DNA from: CAYTQK01 sp964439745
GTDB taxonomy: Bacteria > Desulfobacterota > Desulfobacteria > Desulfobacterales > Desulfosudaceae
Direction: 5' to 3'
Assembly: GCA_964439745.1 (NCBI GenBank)
Contig: CAYTQK010000054.1
Location: 1 to 14,847, forward strand
Length of the DNA: 14,847 nucleotides
This document shows, in pieces, positions 14,827 to 14,847 of this stretch. The stretch's first letter is position 1, and every line of letters begins with the position of its first letter. The notes under the pieces were generated by a model. That model was given only the letters and a program-made list of their open reading frames with translations, searched no databases and was not told where the DNA came from. Both the position numbers and the translations under genes were made by a program.

Positions 14827-14847
14827 AGTGTTAAGTTTTAAGTGATT

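Noticed and set aside
1..14847. CRISPR array, tRNA, rRNA or insertion sequence
   Set aside because: No regularly spaced direct repeats, cloverleaf-like sequence, rRNA stretches or transposase-like reading frames were seen.

Overview
The window looks like chromosomal DNA from a free-living Gram-negative, most likely a member of the Desulfobacterota (Desulfobacterales-like). The basis is inference: moderately GC-rich genes in AT-rich intergenic DNA, consensus-type sigma70 promoters, a DUF401 membrane protein, stand-alone CheY/CheC-type signalling, a PilZ protein, and a gene that reads through an in-frame UGA with a bacterial SECIS hairpin (selenocysteine use is common in this phylum). No rRNA, tRNA, CRISPR array, insertion sequence or phage gene was found.

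Layout. 216-2966 (+): an EHD/dynamin-like GTPase with a C-terminal membrane hairpin, followed within 15 bases by a DUF401 polytopic membrane protein. 2989-5283 (-): a 764-residue cytosolic protein with a class III nucleotidyl-cyclase-like domain. 5284-5782: a divergent intergenic region with palindromic elements and promoters. 5783-6775 (+): a membrane-anchored coiled-coil protein ending in a LytM/M23 domain whose zinc ligands are mostly replaced. 6776-7129: a probable terminator, a perfect-consensus sigma70 promoter and a leader hairpin. 7130-8180 (+): a CheY-like receiver overlapping a CheC/CheX-like protein. 8310-9397 (-): a carboxymuconolactone-decarboxylase-family protein and RpiB. 9721-10080 (+): a PilZ protein. 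10163-11921 (-): a DUF2804 protein followed by a DUF166 protein. 12275-14692 (+): a multidomain membrane protein (receiver, DUF4388, one membrane span, six helical repeats, DUF1566).

The most important observation is the DUF166 gene (10163-10879, minus). An ordinary reading splits it into two short ORFs. Both lie in the same reading phase, separated by a single TGA at 10517-10519. Nine bases after the TGA is a perfect 7-bp hairpin with loop GGUCCU, placed where a bacterial SECIS should be and similar to the E. coli fdhF loop AGGUCU. The simplest interpretation is a 238-residue selenoprotein with Sec121 next to Cys122 (motif PPT-Sec-CAL). I do not recall DUF166 being an established selenoprotein family.

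Signalling is a theme: two receiver domains, a CheC-like protein, a PilZ protein, a cyclase-like protein and a DUF4388 protein. The sequence does not show that they form one pathway; most are separate transcription units.
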